Below, piece by piece: positions 26,410 to 35,754 of a DNA stretch of 64,000 nt. The first letter of the stretch is position 1, and the number at the start of each line of letters is the position of its first letter. Location: contig CAJPIO010000002.1 in NCBI GenBank assembly GCA_905365145.1, positions 62,001 to 126,000 of the forward strand. Direction: 5' to 3'. The position numbers were made by a program, and so were the translations under genes. Source of the stretch: Candidatus Saccharimonadota bacterium (GTDB lineage: Bacteria > Patescibacteriota > Saccharimonadia > Saccharimonadales > Saccharimonadaceae). A model generated the notes under the pieces. That model did no database searches. It was not told the origin of the DNA and saw only the letters and a list, made by a program, of their open reading frames with translations.

Positions 26410-29127
26410 TTAAGCAGCCACCGCAAGATCATAAACTGTATATTGCGTACCGCCGTAATCAACTTTACTACCAGCACTTTTCACCCATGTTAGAATCTCG
26501 GAATTGCTACCTGTTCCACCCATACCGCTGGGACCGCCAGATTTCCCTTGTCCGCTGTTTACTACGTAATAGCGAACCTTTCCTTGTCGCACAAGCTGTT
26601 TGAATTGCGATAGCGTCAACGTCGAGTCACTACCATTGAAGCCGCCGATGGCCATGACTGGCTGGCCGCTTGATAATTGAATCGGCGCCGATTCGTTAGC
26701 GCTGTTAACTGCCGCCAGCCATGTCGTGCCATGACGGTTTTCTAGCAAAAACGAGACGAGCGTCGATTCAGCTCGCGCCGATTCGTTATTCGTATTACTC
26801 ATCGCTGAAGCGCCTGGACCAGCCGTTGGAATACTGCCACTATGCGCTGTAGCTACCGTGCTAACACTAAAGACAATCGGTGCCGCCATACCAGCAGTAA
26901 TTGCTAAGCCAAGAATAATTTGTTTGAGCCGTTTCGTCTGCGATAACGGCAGCAGCGTCAAAATAGTTGCTACACCACCGGCAATCACCACTAGCCACAT
27001 CAGCCAAGGCCAATAGTTGCTATAGCCGAGCATAATAATGCTAAGAATTGTCGTTAGCGCGATACTCAGCGGCAGTATCCAGGCTACTTTGGTGCGGCGC
27101 GTGTAAGCTTGCCATATGTATGGCGCCCCGATACCGACCAGCGCTGCTACCGCCGGCGCCATAGCTACAACGTAATACGGATGAATGGTGCCGCTAGTCA
27201 TGCTGAAAATTACTATATGCATCAGCAGCCAACCCAGCCATAATAACACACCGATGCGCTCCTTATTGTGTCGCGGTGCTCGGCGCAACAACCAGATTAC
27301 TAACCCAGCACTAATCAAGGCTACCGGAATTAGCCAAGCAATATTCGGCCCAAAGCTCTCATTAAATATACGCAGCACGCCAGTCTCGCCGCCAAAGCCA
27401 ACACCGCCAGGACCGCCACCATGACCACCCGCACCAAAACTGCCGCCCATCATACCAATCGGCGGCATCATTGCTTGCGCTGCTGGCGAAGCGGTTTGAC
27501 TAGCAGTCTGCGCACCCATTTGCATCATACCGCCTGTCCGGCCTCCAGGACCACCACCATTACCCAACAGTCTCCCAAAACCGTTATAACCGAATATCAA
27601 ACTCCATATGCTATTGTTGCTCGTGCTACCAACCCAAGGTCGATTTACCGCTGGCGTTAGCCACACCAAAATACTCCACCAAAACGTCGATACAATTGTC
27701 GCTATGCCAGCCACGCCGAGATGCCACATTCTGGTAGTGAATTTTGGGCGTGCAAAGCTAATGTAAATGATTGTCATTATTGGCAACAAAAGCAAACCTT
27801 GTAACATTTTAGTATTAAAAGCAAACCCCGTAAATAAACCAGCCAGACTCAACCATAACACTGGCCTACTTCCTTCGAAAGCCCGCAAAAAACTATAAGC
27901 ACTGGCCGTCAAAAATAGCGTCAAGAAACTATCTGGGTTATTAAAACGAAACATTAGCGCAGCAGCTGGCGTCAACGCCATTACCGCCCCGGCAATCAAT
28001 CCGGCACGAGCACCGTACCATCGTTTAACCGTTAGGTAAACCAGCGCCACCGTAGCGATACCTGCCAGCGCGTGCGGCAACAGCATGCTCCACGACGAAA
28101 AACCAAATATCCGGCCGAACAATCCCATAATCATCATGCTAATTGGTGGCTTGTCGACGCTAACGAAATTCGCCGCGTCTAAGCTGCCGAATAGCCATGC
28201 CGTCCAGTTAGTACTTGCCGCTTGCGCAGCCGCTGCATAATAACTGTTGGCCATGCCATTAATGGTCAAATTCCATAGATAAAATATCGCCGTGAAAAGC
28301 AGCAAACCACCAAACGCTGCCATCTCGCCGAAACTCGACTGACCATATTCTTGGCGTACTCGCGACAAGCCCTTAATATTCTCTGTTGCTGTTTTAACAA
28401 CATCAACCCGGGAATCAGTATCTTCAATCCATTCTACTGGTTCCTCGTGGATTTTATAGCCGTTATATTCAGCTTTGACTAGCAACTCAGTATCGAAAAA
28501 CCAAGCCGTGTCCTTAATGTGCGGCAGCAGCTTTTGGGCCACATCGCGGCGTAGCGCTTTGAAACCGCACTGCGCATCAACAAATTTAGTCTTCATAGTA
28601 GCGCGAATAATTCGATTGTAGCAGCGCGAAATAAACTCTCGCTTGAAGCCGCGCGTCGTTCGCGATTGTTTCATTAACCGCGAACCGGTCAATAGTCCGG
28701 CATCGCCGGTAATCAGCGACGTAATCATCGGTTTAAAACTGTCAAGATTCGTCGACAAATCAATATCCATATAGGCTAGAATATCCGCCTTGCTACTCAC
28801 CCAAGCCTGTTTAAGAGCCCGGCCGCGGCCTTTTTCTGGCAATTGCAGCAAGCGGATCTCTGGATATCTCTCGGCTAGCCGGCGAGCAATTGCCGCAGTG
28901 TCGTCGGTGCTGCCATTATCGGCAATAATTATACGCCATTTATATGGCAGATTGCTGGCAAGATATCTATGCAGTTTGGTAACCGCCCGCTCAAGCACGT
29001 GAGCTTCGTTAAAAACTGGCAATACGATATCAACCGTCAATGTCCGCGGATTGAGCGGTCGCAAAATTTGGTCGTCGACTGCCGGAGCCGCCAACGCCAA
29101 GGGTTGAGTAATTGTAGCTGCTTTCAT
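26410..29127 (-). CDS. Fused glycosyltransferase: GT2 (dolichol-phosphate mannosyltransferase-like) + GT39/ArnT-like membrane transferase
   Basis: One 905-residue protein. Residues about 30-260 form a GT2 domain with VDIVLPVFNEAHVLE, IIADNGSTDDT, AYMDIDLSTNLD and QCGFKALRR, typical of enzymes that charge a polyprenyl-phosphate carrier. From about 270 a GT39-type polytopic domain follows, with the acidic loop SVDKPPISMMIMG and a Gly/Met-rich extracytoplasmic insert (about 530-600), ending in a soluble C-terminal region. In Firmicutes the equivalents (ykcC, ykcB) are separate genes. The likely role is to make and use a lipid-linked sugar to decorate the cell surface. TACAGT at 29135-29140 lies 7 nt before the ATG. 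Confidence 0.88.
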   Translation of the reverse strand: MKAATITQPLALAAPAVDDQILRPLNPRTLTVDIVLPVFNEAHVLERAVTKLHRYLASNLPYKWRIIIADNGSTDDTAAIARRLAERYPEIRLLQLPEKGRGRALKQAWVSSKADILAYMDIDLSTNLDSFKPMITSLITGDAGLLTGSRLMKQSRTTRGFKREFISRCYNRIIRATMKTKFVDAQCGFKALRRDVAQKLLPHIKDTAWFFDTELLVKAEYNGYKIHEEPVEWIEDTDSRVDVVKTATENIKGLSRVRQEYGQSSFGEMAAFGGLLLFTAIFYLWNLTINGMANSYYAAAAQAASTNWTAWLFGSLDAANFVSVDKPPISMMIMGLFGRIFGFSSWSMLLPHALAGIATVALVYLTVKRWYGARAGLIAGAVMALTPAAALMFRFNNPDSFLTLFLTASAYSFLRAFEGSRPVLWLSLAGLFTGFAFNTKMLQGLLLLPIMTIIYISFARPKFTTRMWHLGVAGIATIVSTFWWSILVWLTPAVNRPWVGSTSNNSIWSLIFGYNGFGRLLGNGGGPGGRTGGMMQMGAQTASQTASPAAQAMMPPIGMMGGSFGAGGHGGGPGGVGFGGETGVLRIFNESFGPNIAWLIPVALISAGLVIWLLRRAPRHNKERIGVLLWLGWLLMHIVIFSMTSGTIHPYYVVAMAPAVAALVGIGAPYIWQAYTRRTKVAWILPLSIALTTILSIIMLGYSNYWPWLMWLVVIAGGVATILTLLPLSQTKRLKQIILGLAITAGMAAPIVFSVSTVATAHSGSIPTAGPGASAMSNTNNESARAESTLVSFLLENRHGTTWLAAVNSANESAPIQLSSGQPVMAIGGFNGSDSTLTLSQFKQLVRQGKVRYYVVNSGQGKSGGPSGMGGTGSNSEILTWVKSAGSKVDYGGTQYTVYDLAVAA

Positions 29128-29170
29128 GAGCGCTACTGTATAGGCGTGTCATGAAAAGTTGCTTAAAGTT

Positions 29171-30475
29171 TTAATCGTTATAATTAAACGTATTATCGCG
29201 GTCGCGGCCAGACGCCAGCAAATCCACCGGGCCGTAAACCCTGACGGAAACCGGACCGTACATGTAGCGACAGCGCATAGACTCCGTGAAACCGCGATGG
29301 CTGCACGTCTCGTCTATCTGGCTTTTTACATTAACCACGAGTTTGTCGCCGTCGCGGCGCAATTTTACTTCCGGTACTTTGGAATATTGCGTATCGTGAT
29401 ATTTTACTTCCAACCGAGTCTTTTCGGCATAGCCGCCATATTCCATCGCAACATATTCACCGTTGCCATCAACTACTATACTTTTAGCGCCGGCAGCAAC
29501 CTCTGAGGCGTCAACAGTTTTAACTTTTAGAGTTTTCTCGTAATCGTAAGTTAGATTAGAATAAGTATTAGCGCTGAAAATTGCCACGCCCGACAAACAA
29601 ACCGCGCCAGCCATCAATAGACCCAGCATCGCTATAATCACCGGACGTTTCAACTTCCAGGTAAAGACGCTCCAGGTAGCCAGCAACGTCAAGGTGAACA
29701 AAACTGCACCGCCCAAAACCAAGCAGCATAGCAATCCCCACGCCCAGCTTTGCGCGGTAAATCCGTTCAACGCTGCCACTGCGCCAAAGCCGAACACGCC
29801 GCCGACCAGCAGCGCCACCAGCAGTCCAAACGCTATCATCGCCAATATAATTCCCAGCAAAAAGCGGAAAATCTTGGCAGCGGTGCTTGCTGCTTGCTCT
29901 TTAGTACTATCGTCAATCGACAAGCGTTTGAGCGCATCCAGCGTCACCGGCTCGCCGCGCATCCGCAGCTTGTCGGAAGCCGTCCGCGCTTCAGGAATCG
30001 ACAGCCACATGACGATGTAAATCAGTACCGCCGTGCCAAACGTTATAAACGGCGAAAAGATAGCGATCAAGCGTATCCACAACGGATTAACGCCAAAATA
30101 AGCTGCTACGCCAGCACACACGCCGCCGATCAAACCATGTTCAGTATCGCGCATTAGCTGCTTAGACGAATTGCCCAATACCTCGTCATCTACGTCAACA
30201 TCTGTCTCCGCATTGTCGCTACCGTCCGAAAAATCGCGCGGCTCGCCCATCTGTTTCTGAATCGCCAGAACATCATCGTTACCGATTACGCCGTCTTTTG
30301 CCACGCCGCGCTCCGCCAAAAGCTCCACCATTCGCGCTTCAATTTCTTGCATGGCTTCCGGCTCGGCATGCATATTTTTTTGAATTGAATTAAGGTATTT
30401 CTCCAATGATTTTTTGGCATCAATCTCCGCGCTAAACGGCGTTTTCGCCAAATGGATTCTGGTTATTTCTTTCAT
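29171..30475 (-). CDS. PspC-domain membrane protein
   Basis: A 434-residue protein. The N-terminal cytoplasmic helical region (about 1-105) resembles the HAAS-type modules found beside PadR regulators. The PspC domain (about 108-165) has RDTEHGLIGGVCAGVAAYFG. Several membrane helices (about 200-310) and an extracytoplasmic beta domain with CSHRGFTESMRCRYM follow. It overlaps the padR stop by four bases and is the last gene of the PadR/ABC operon. An envelope-stress role is inferred from the PspC family. Confidence 0.82.
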   Translation of the reverse strand: MKEITRIHLAKTPFSAEIDAKKSLEKYLNSIQKNMHAEPEAMQEIEARMVELLAERGVAKDGVIGNDDVLAIQKQMGEPRDFSDGSDNAETDVDVDDEVLGNSSKQLMRDTEHGLIGGVCAGVAAYFGVNPLWIRLIAIFSPFITFGTAVLIYIVMWLSIPEARTASDKLRMRGEPVTLDALKRLSIDDSTKEQAASTAAKIFRFLLGIILAMIAFGLLVALLVGGVFGFGAVAALNGFTAQSWAWGLLCCLVLGGAVLFTLTLLATWSVFTWKLKRPVIIAMLGLLMAGAVCLSGVAIFSANTYSNLTYDYEKTLKVKTVDASEVAAGAKSIVVDGNGEYVAMEYGGYAEKTRLEVKYHDTQYSKVPEVKLRRDGDKLVVNVKSQIDETCSHRGFTESMRCRYMYGPVSVRVYGPVDLLASGRDRDNTFNYND

Positions 30476-30819
30476 CGCTTTGCTCCTTTCTCGAGATTTT
30501 TCAGCGAATTGTTTAACAGTTTTATCCGATCTTTCAATTCATCCACCAATTGCTTGCCATTGTCAGTCAGCGAATAATATTTGCGCGGCGGCCCCTGTTC
30601 GCTTTCCTGCCATTCGTGCTTGAGATAGCCGTATTTTTGCAAGCGGCTGAGCAGCGGATAAATTGTCCCCTCAACCACCATCAGCTCCGACTCGCTCAAT
30701 TGCTTCACAATGTCGCCGGTATATTGCGGCTGTTTAGCACAAACTAGCAGAACACAGTAGACCAAAAATCCTTTGCGCAGCTGAGTCGCCAAGCTTTCGG
30801 CGTAAGCACTAACGTCCAT
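30472..30819 (-). CDS. PadR-family transcriptional regulator
   Basis: From the ATG at 30819 (MDVSAYAESLATQLRKGFLV) the product has 115 residues. The winged helix has YTGDIVKQL, VVEGTIYPLLSRLQKYGYLK and GPPRKYYSLTDNGK, typical of PadR. A GGAG Shine-Dalgarno lies upstream. The start overlaps the end of the ABC ATPase gene. PadR proteins usually repress their own operon and nearby exporters. The 14-base palindrome in front of the operon (32845-32858) is the candidate site. Confidence 0.9.
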   Translation of the reverse strand: MDVSAYAESLATQLRKGFLVYCVLLVCAKQPQYTGDIVKQLSESELMVVEGTIYPLLSRLQKYGYLKHEWQESEQGPPRKYYSLTDNGKQLVDELKDRIKLLNNSLKNLEKGAKR

Positions 30820-31507
30820 GTTTTTTCTCCTCTGGCACGGTCGATTTCTCGACCCGCCCATCTTTGATTATAATCTGATAATCACATTTTTTCGCTAGGT
30901 CGGCATCGTGTGTCACTACAATCAGCGTGACACCCTTTTGCTTATTATAGCCAAATAGCAATCCTTCCACCTTAGCGCCAGTTTCGCTATCCAAGTTGCC
31001 AGTTGGTTCGTCGGCAAAGATGATTTGCGGATCGCCGACAATAGCCCGAGCAATCGCCAAGCGCTGCTTCTGCCCGCCCGACAGGTCCTTGGCACGGTTT
31101 TTGCGCTTATCGTACAAATCCACCGCTTTAAGCGCCGCGTTGATTTTGTGCGCCCGCTTTTTGCGCGGCAGCCGCGCAATTTCCAGCGGCAAACTGACGT
31201 TGTCAACCACGCTCTCATTGCCTTGGACGAAAAAACTCTGGAAGATGAAGCCGATTTTCTTGGCGCGAAACTCGTCGACGCGCTTTGGCTTCAGCTGCAA
31301 TATATCTTGCCCGTCGATGATCACCTGGCCGTGCTGTGGCCGATCTAGCCCGGAAATCGCGTGCATCAGCGTCGATTTTCCAGAACCGGATTTGCCGAGG
31401 ATAGCCACGCTCGCGCCCGTCGGGATATTCAAGCTGACGTTTTTCAGCGCCGTAAATTGATTTTTCTTTTTGCCGTAAATCTTCGTCACATTTTTTAGTT
31501 CAATCAT
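30809..31507 (-). CDS. ABC transporter ATPase (LolD/MacB type)
   Basis: A 232-residue nucleotide-binding subunit with Walker A GKSGSGKST (about 38-46), Q loop FIFQSFFVQGNES, signature LSGGQKQRLAIARAI, Walker B IIFADEPTGNLD and the H loop VVTHDAD. It pairs with the MacB-like permease upstream (10-base gap). The substrate is unknown; the type is used for extracting lipoproteins, exporting peptides or sensing. Confidence 0.93.
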   Translation of the reverse strand: MIELKNVTKIYGKKKNQFTALKNVSLNIPTGASVAILGKSGSGKSTLMHAISGLDRPQHGQVIIDGQDILQLKPKRVDEFRAKKIGFIFQSFFVQGNESVVDNVSLPLEIARLPRKKRAHKINAALKAVDLYDKRKNRAKDLSGGQKQRLAIARAIVGDPQIIFADEPTGNLDSETGAKVEGLLFGYNKQKGVTLIVVTHDADLAKKCDYQIIIKDGRVEKSTVPEEKKHGR

Positions 31508-31517
31508 GATATTTCTC

Positions 31518-32819
31518 CTATTCCGTCCTTAACGCCTCAATCGGGTCTAATTTTGTTGCTTTGCGGCTCGGTAGCCAGCCAGAAATTACCGCCATCGCCA
31601 CCAGACCAATCACCAGCAAACCAATGTGCAGCGGATTAATCACCAGCAAATTCGTCCCTGCGCTTAACTTCAGCGCGCTGGCAATCACTGGATTCAGCAG
31701 CGTCACCAAACTTGCCAGTCCAACGCCAATCAAGCCGCCTAACAAACCAACCCACGCTGCCTCGTAGCGGAACAATTTACCAATATCGCGGCCGCTCATT
31801 CCCAGTGCCTTCATCAACCCAATTTGGCTGGTTCGCTCCAGCACCGAAATGTACATGGTGTTGATAATCCCGAACACGCTCGCCAGCAGTGCCAAGCCGC
31901 CGAATCCCGCCAGCGCCGCTTGCGCCGCATTGACCATGGTGAGCAGCGTCTTGCGCACATCCTGAATCGAATAGGCGCTGTAGTCTTTGCTAATTTCGTC
32001 CTTCACCGCATCGATATTTTTCTCATCATCAACCGACACCAGCGCCGTCGAATACTCGTTCGGCTGGCTTTTGTCATGGCTGAATTCGTAGATTTCCTTA
32101 GCGTCGGCTGTCGAGATTCGCAGCGTCGGCTGATAGTACAAAATCGTATCCGATTCTTTGTCGACCGCCGTAATTTTCAGCGGCAACTCCTTGGCAACCT
32201 CGCCGCCTTGCTCCGCACTACGCAAACCCAGCGTAATCGTCTGACCAATTGCCGACTGCGCGTCCTTGAAGCCCAGTTGCTTAACATAATCATTAGGGAT
32301 GATAATTTCGCCCGGCTTTGGCATGAAATTGTTCAGCTTACCCGCCGCTAATTCCGCCCGTGTTTTATCGGCTTTCACCGCCACATCCAACGCAAACTTT
32401 TTGCCGTTTGCCGAACTCTGGGCATAGACCACGCCAGCAGTTGAATACGCTGGCGTTACCGTTTGTACGTGCGGAGTCTTTCGCAGCTTAGCCAGGTCGG
32501 CATCGCTCATCGAATACTTACTACGCATAGCTGCCGCCTGCTTCTCCTCTTGTTCTTTTTCTGTTTTTTCCGACGCGTCGTACTCTGGTAATTTTTCTTC
32601 CTTATTATTCGACTCAATTTTTTTGCGAACCATAACCACTTTTTTATCGCCAGCCGCATCGACCATGCTGTTGGTATACAGCCGACCGCCTTCGCCAGCC
32701 ATCAACGCCAACCCAATCGTAAACGCCCCGACCGAAATCGCCAGAGCCGTCAAAATCGTCCGACCTTTCGACTGGCGGAGATTGCGCCCCGCCCGCTTGA
32801 TAATATCGATTCTTCTCAT
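31518..32819 (-). CDS. ABC transporter permease (MacB/FtsX type)
   Basis: A 433-residue permease with a membrane helix at about 20-40, a long extracytoplasmic MacB_PCD domain (about 45-290) rich in Lys/Glu, then three membrane helices in the C-terminal FtsX domain with SQIGLMKALGMSGRDIGKLF, and it ends SRKATKLDPIEALRTE. It is the first gene of a four-gene operon (permease, ATPase, PadR, PspC protein). It has a GAGGAG Shine-Dalgarno. Confidence 0.92.
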   Translation of the reverse strand: MRRIDIIKRAGRNLRQSKGRTILTALAISVGAFTIGLALMAGEGGRLYTNSMVDAAGDKKVVMVRKKIESNNKEEKLPEYDASEKTEKEQEEKQAAAMRSKYSMSDADLAKLRKTPHVQTVTPAYSTAGVVYAQSSANGKKFALDVAVKADKTRAELAAGKLNNFMPKPGEIIIPNDYVKQLGFKDAQSAIGQTITLGLRSAEQGGEVAKELPLKITAVDKESDTILYYQPTLRISTADAKEIYEFSHDKSQPNEYSTALVSVDDEKNIDAVKDEISKDYSAYSIQDVRKTLLTMVNAAQAALAGFGGLALLASVFGIINTMYISVLERTSQIGLMKALGMSGRDIGKLFRYEAAWVGLLGGLIGVGLASLVTLLNPVIASALKLSAGTNLLVINPLHIGLLVIGLVAMAVISGWLPSRKATKLDPIEALRTE

Positions 32820-32844
32820 GACTTGCTCCTCGTAGTTTTATTGT

Positions 32845-32858
32845 ACATAGTACTATGT
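32845..32858. promoter_or_regulatory. Perfect 14-base palindrome, candidate PadR operator
   Basis: ACATAGTACTATGT is self-complementary and lies about 26 bases upstream of the permease start, next to TACAAT and TATAAC, the possible -10 boxes. PadR sites often have ATGT/ACAT ends, which this has in inverted order. Confidence 0.5.
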
Positions 32859-32904
32859 TATACAAGGTACTATTAAAAGTCAAGCTATTTTAAGAAAAAC
32901 AGTA

Positions 32905-33525
32905 CTAAAGGATGTGAATAATTGCCAGACTAGACTCGGTTCTCGACGTATATTGCCGATTATTAGCCAGCCACTTATCAACCGCTCGCGCGGCACCCGG
33001 CAAGGCTTCATTGGCATAGTCATCGACGATGATAGTCGCCGTTTCCTGAAATTTGCCGTCGCACAGGCGGAAAGAATCAGCGATTGACTCATAAAAATCG
33101 CCGTCAAAAAACGCAAAGATGATACTTTCCGGCACGTCGTCAGGAGTAAAATCAGCAAACCAACCTTTGTGAATAGTTGGTAGTTTTAAGCCAGCCTTTT
33201 TGAAATTCTGGATAAAGGTTTTACGTGGCGCCAATAGTTCGCCCGCCTTGAACTGCTCGCCGGCAGCGCTAGCGTCTGCTTGGGTTTTTTCTGGCAAGCC
33301 CATAAACGAATCGTAAACATGAAACTCACCGGTAAAATCATAGGCGTCCAGCAGCCGCCGGATGAACAAGCTGGTCGTGCCGACATAACAGCCAAACTCG
33401 ACGATATTTCCTGCCGCGCCGCTTCGCAGCACCGTTTCCAGCTCCCGCAGCAAGACGCCGAGTTCTTTGGCGTCAACTTGGTCGGAGATGATGGGATATT
33501 TGGCAAGGAGTTGATCGGTGATCAT
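32905..33525 (-). CDS. TylF/MycF-like SAM-dependent O-methyltransferase
   Basis: A 206-residue class I methyltransferase with the SAM motif IVEFGCYVGTTSLFIRRL, the TylF-type stretch VYDSFMGLPEKTQ, the metal/acidic region IIFAFFDGDFYES and VDDYANEALPG. Members methylate sugar hydroxyls in macrolide and surface glycan pathways; the acceptor here is unknown. TATAAT at 33532-33537 lies 6 nt before the ATG at 33525, which favours this start over a TTG at 33543 that lies upstream of the box. Confidence 0.82.
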   Translation of the reverse strand: MITDQLLAKYPIISDQVDAKELGVLLRELETVLRSGAAGNIVEFGCYVGTTSLFIRRLLDAYDFTGEFHVYDSFMGLPEKTQADASAAGEQFKAGELLAPRKTFIQNFKKAGLKLPTIHKGWFADFTPDDVPESIIFAFFDGDFYESIADSFRLCDGKFQETATIIVDDYANEALPGAARAVDKWLANNRQYTSRTESSLAIIHIL

Positions 33526-33531
33526 TATTAA

Positions 33532-33537
33532 ATTATA
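33532..33537 (-). promoter_or_regulatory. -10 box of the TylF-like gene (leaderless)
   Basis: TATAAT with a 6-nt gap to the ATG. Confidence 0.5.
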
Positions 33538-33563
33538 TCTCAATTATTGGATAATGTCGTTCG

Positions 33564-34050
33564 CTACTGTTTTTCCATACCGTATTGTCTGAAAATATTT
33601 ACATATTTTTGCATAAACTCTTCTTTGCGATCCGCATTATACTGCATAATAAACCGCGGATGCTCCAACGGCACGATAGTATCAAAGAAATGATGCTCAT
33701 TATTTATATTGGTCAAAAACTTAAAATTATCACCGCTGCCGATGCAAAAGCAAACGGATGCATCAATATTAAAATCAATCTGGCGCCTCAGCGAATCTAC
33801 GATAAAAGGATATAGACATTTTTTCAGAGCTGCATTTTCATAATAATTACAATTTGCCCAAAATCATAAATCGCCGCTTATTATCATGATAGTACTGACG
33901 ATAAAACCGATGCGTTATTTGTGCTATTCGCTGCCAATCGTCGTTAGTAAACGGATTGATTAGACGATATCTTTCTGGCAAATTTATGTCAATATTTTTC
34001 AGACTGTCGTAAAATTCTAGTATTTTTTGAGCAGCGATTTTAGATTTCAT
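33564..34050 (-). pseudogene. Uracil-DNA glycosylase (SMUG2/DUF4918-like) pseudogene with internal deletion
   Basis: The first frame (34050 to 33847) reads PERYRLINPF and HDNKRRFMILG, like the N-terminal third of this family, and then meets a stop. A different frame downstream continues with NYYENAALKKCLYPFIVDSL, CFCIGSGDNFKFLTNINN and EHPRFIMQYN, the family's C-terminal third, ending at 33564. The middle part, including the catalytic INPGR-type motif expected right after ILG, is missing. An out-of-frame deletion of roughly 250-300 bases is inferred from family knowledge. It is flanked by intact genes. Confidence 0.7.
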
Positions 34051-34117
34051 GCGGATTCTTATTGTAAATGATGTACATTAGTAAAGCGTATAAAAATTGC
34101 TTATTTCACTGTAAAAT

Positions 34118-34306
34118 TTAGCGAGCCTCCGACAGTCCAGTAATAGCAACGATAATGGTGCTAACAGCGAGGCTTCCGACCAAAAATTCAAGTGGGACGT
34201 CGGGTTTCAGGTAAGCAAAAATTGCCGTGCCAATCCACATCACGGCGATGATTCCCGCGGCATACGGATAGCGAACTTGCATTACCCATTGCTGTAATTG
34301 CTTCAT
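34118..34306 (-). CDS. Small two-helix membrane protein after the UbiB-like gene
   Basis: A 62-residue protein with two hydrophobic segments (about 14-32 and 38-56). Its ATG overlaps the stop of the UbiB-like gene by four bases, so it is translationally coupled. I recognise no family. Confidence 0.65.
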   Translation of the reverse strand: MKQLQQWVMQVRYPYAAGIIAVMWIGTAIFAYLKPDVPLEFLVGSLAVSTIIVAITGLSEAR

Positions 34307-35754
34307 GATAATTCTCCTTTTTGTAACAACATGTCGTAGGCGGCTCTGTCACGCTCCGCAACCTTGCTCATCCAGTCCATCACTATTTCTTGCGCCAGCT
34401 CAATACTCATCGGCGACGAACGCACCGCCTCTCTGATTCCATAGATATTAGCGTGAACTTCGGCCAATTCCAGGGCGTCGTGGACAATCCGCCAATAATG
34501 TGTCCTTCGATATTCATCGCCGCACGCCAACCTCGCTGCTGCTAGATAATGATACAAACCGCGCTGCAACATGATATCAACGCTATCTAACCTGACAGCA
34601 AAACGATTACCAGCGTTAATTTCATTGAGGAATAATTGGGTTATTTGCCGATTGGCAGCAAACGTGCTGGTTGTCGATTGAAGCAGCGTGTTCGCATATT
34701 CATAAATAGTGCGTGTCAAGCTGCGATCTTTGGCGATCACATCCAGCGCTTGATACAGCGTATGATCATAAAACGCCAACATCGCCAGTGCCAATAAACC
34801 CATGTCAGCTCGATCTTCATACAGCGCTCGATACTGCACGATCATGTGGTAAAACGAGGCGCGATGCCGCGGCGCTGCCACCGCCAAACCAAAGTCGATG
34901 AGTGCAATTTTATTGTCTCTCAGCAAATAAATATTGCCTGGGTGCGGATCGGCCATAATGATATCTGCTTGCAAAATTGCGATTAAAAACTCACTGCCGA
35001 CCGTCACCAATTGCTGCTGCATGTCAGAGCCAAGTTGGTCTTTGACAAATTGGTAGGTGTCGCTTCCCGCCTGCGCCTGCTCCACCACCTCGGTTAGCGG
35101 CAATCCTTCTATATAGTCCTGAACCAATATCCGCCGCGTTGAGTAATCAGCCAGCGTCTCTGGCACGACAACGTTGTCGGTGCGACGCGCAAAATATTCA
35201 CGAATAGCCTGGGCTGTAATTAGCTCGCGCTGATAATCAGTTTCACGCTTGGTGGTTTTGATAAATTCATCAGCAATTTCAACCAACGGAAAAATATCAT
35301 TTTTTAACATAAACTGCCCCGCCCAACAGCAAAAACGCAGCGCCACAAAGTCAAAATTCAGATAACGCACCACGCTGGGGCGAAGGATCTTGATAATATA
35401 CCGGCTACCTGGACGGTCAGCTACGCGGCAGTGATAAACCTGAGCAAATGAACCCGTGGCAAACGGCTGGTCTCCATCAACGACTATTTGACTGGCTTTG
35501 CTACCCAACTCTTGCCGCAAAACCTCAGCAACGTCAATTGGCTCAACCGCCACATCATCAAAAGCATCCAGCCGATATCCAGACGCGGCATACACCTGAG
35601 CCATCAGTTCAGTCGATGCCAAATGCTGTAAAAACTTGACATACACACCACCTAATCTTTGACATTCGTCTGATAAAACTTTGAGCCATATTTGATCGCT
35701 GTGCCAAGCTCGCCACACCCGAAACAACGCCCGAACCACAAATAATAAGCGCAC
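34303..35754 (-). CDS. ABC1/UbiB-family atypical kinase
   Basis: A 483-residue protein. The start is a GTG with GGAGG upstream. An N-terminal region carries GGVYVKFLQ in place of the family KxGQ. The Ala-rich-loop equivalent is FATGSFAQVYHCRV, the Lys is in YIIKILRPSV, the catalytic loop is ADPHPGNIYL and the metal-binding DFG is LIDFGLA. UbiB proteins support ubiquinone synthesis or lipid traffic, and no quinone genes are visible here, so a lipid-related role is inferred. It is flanked by two tiny membrane proteins in one operon. Confidence 0.88.
   Translation of the reverse strand: MRLLFVVRALFRVWRAWHSDQIWLKVLSDECQRLGGVYVKFLQHLASTELMAQVYAASGYRLDAFDDVAVEPIDVAEVLRQELGSKASQIVVDGDQPFATGSFAQVYHCRVADRPGSRYIIKILRPSVVRYLNFDFVALRFCCWAGQFMLKNDIFPLVEIADEFIKTTKRETDYQRELITAQAIREYFARRTDNVVVPETLADYSTRRILVQDYIEGLPLTEVVEQAQAGSDTYQFVKDQLGSDMQQQLVTVGSEFLIAILQADIIMADPHPGNIYLLRDNKIALIDFGLAVAAPRHRASFYHMIVQYRALYEDRADMGLLALAMLAFYDHTLYQALDVIAKDRSLTRTIYEYANTLLQSTTSTFAANRQITQLFLNEINAGNRFAVRLDSVDIMLQRGLYHYLAAARLACGDEYRRTHYWRIVHDALELAEVHANIYGIREAVRSSPMSIELAQEIVMDWMSKVAERDRAAYDMLLQKGELS

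Noticed and set aside
27185..27660. Forward frames opposite the glycosyltransferase
   Set aside because: They are shadows of the Gly/Met-rich insert and have no start signals.
33585..33815. A 76-codon forward frame
   Set aside because: It lies antisense to the C-terminal remnant of the uracil-DNA glycosylase pseudogene and has no Shine-Dalgarno or domain.
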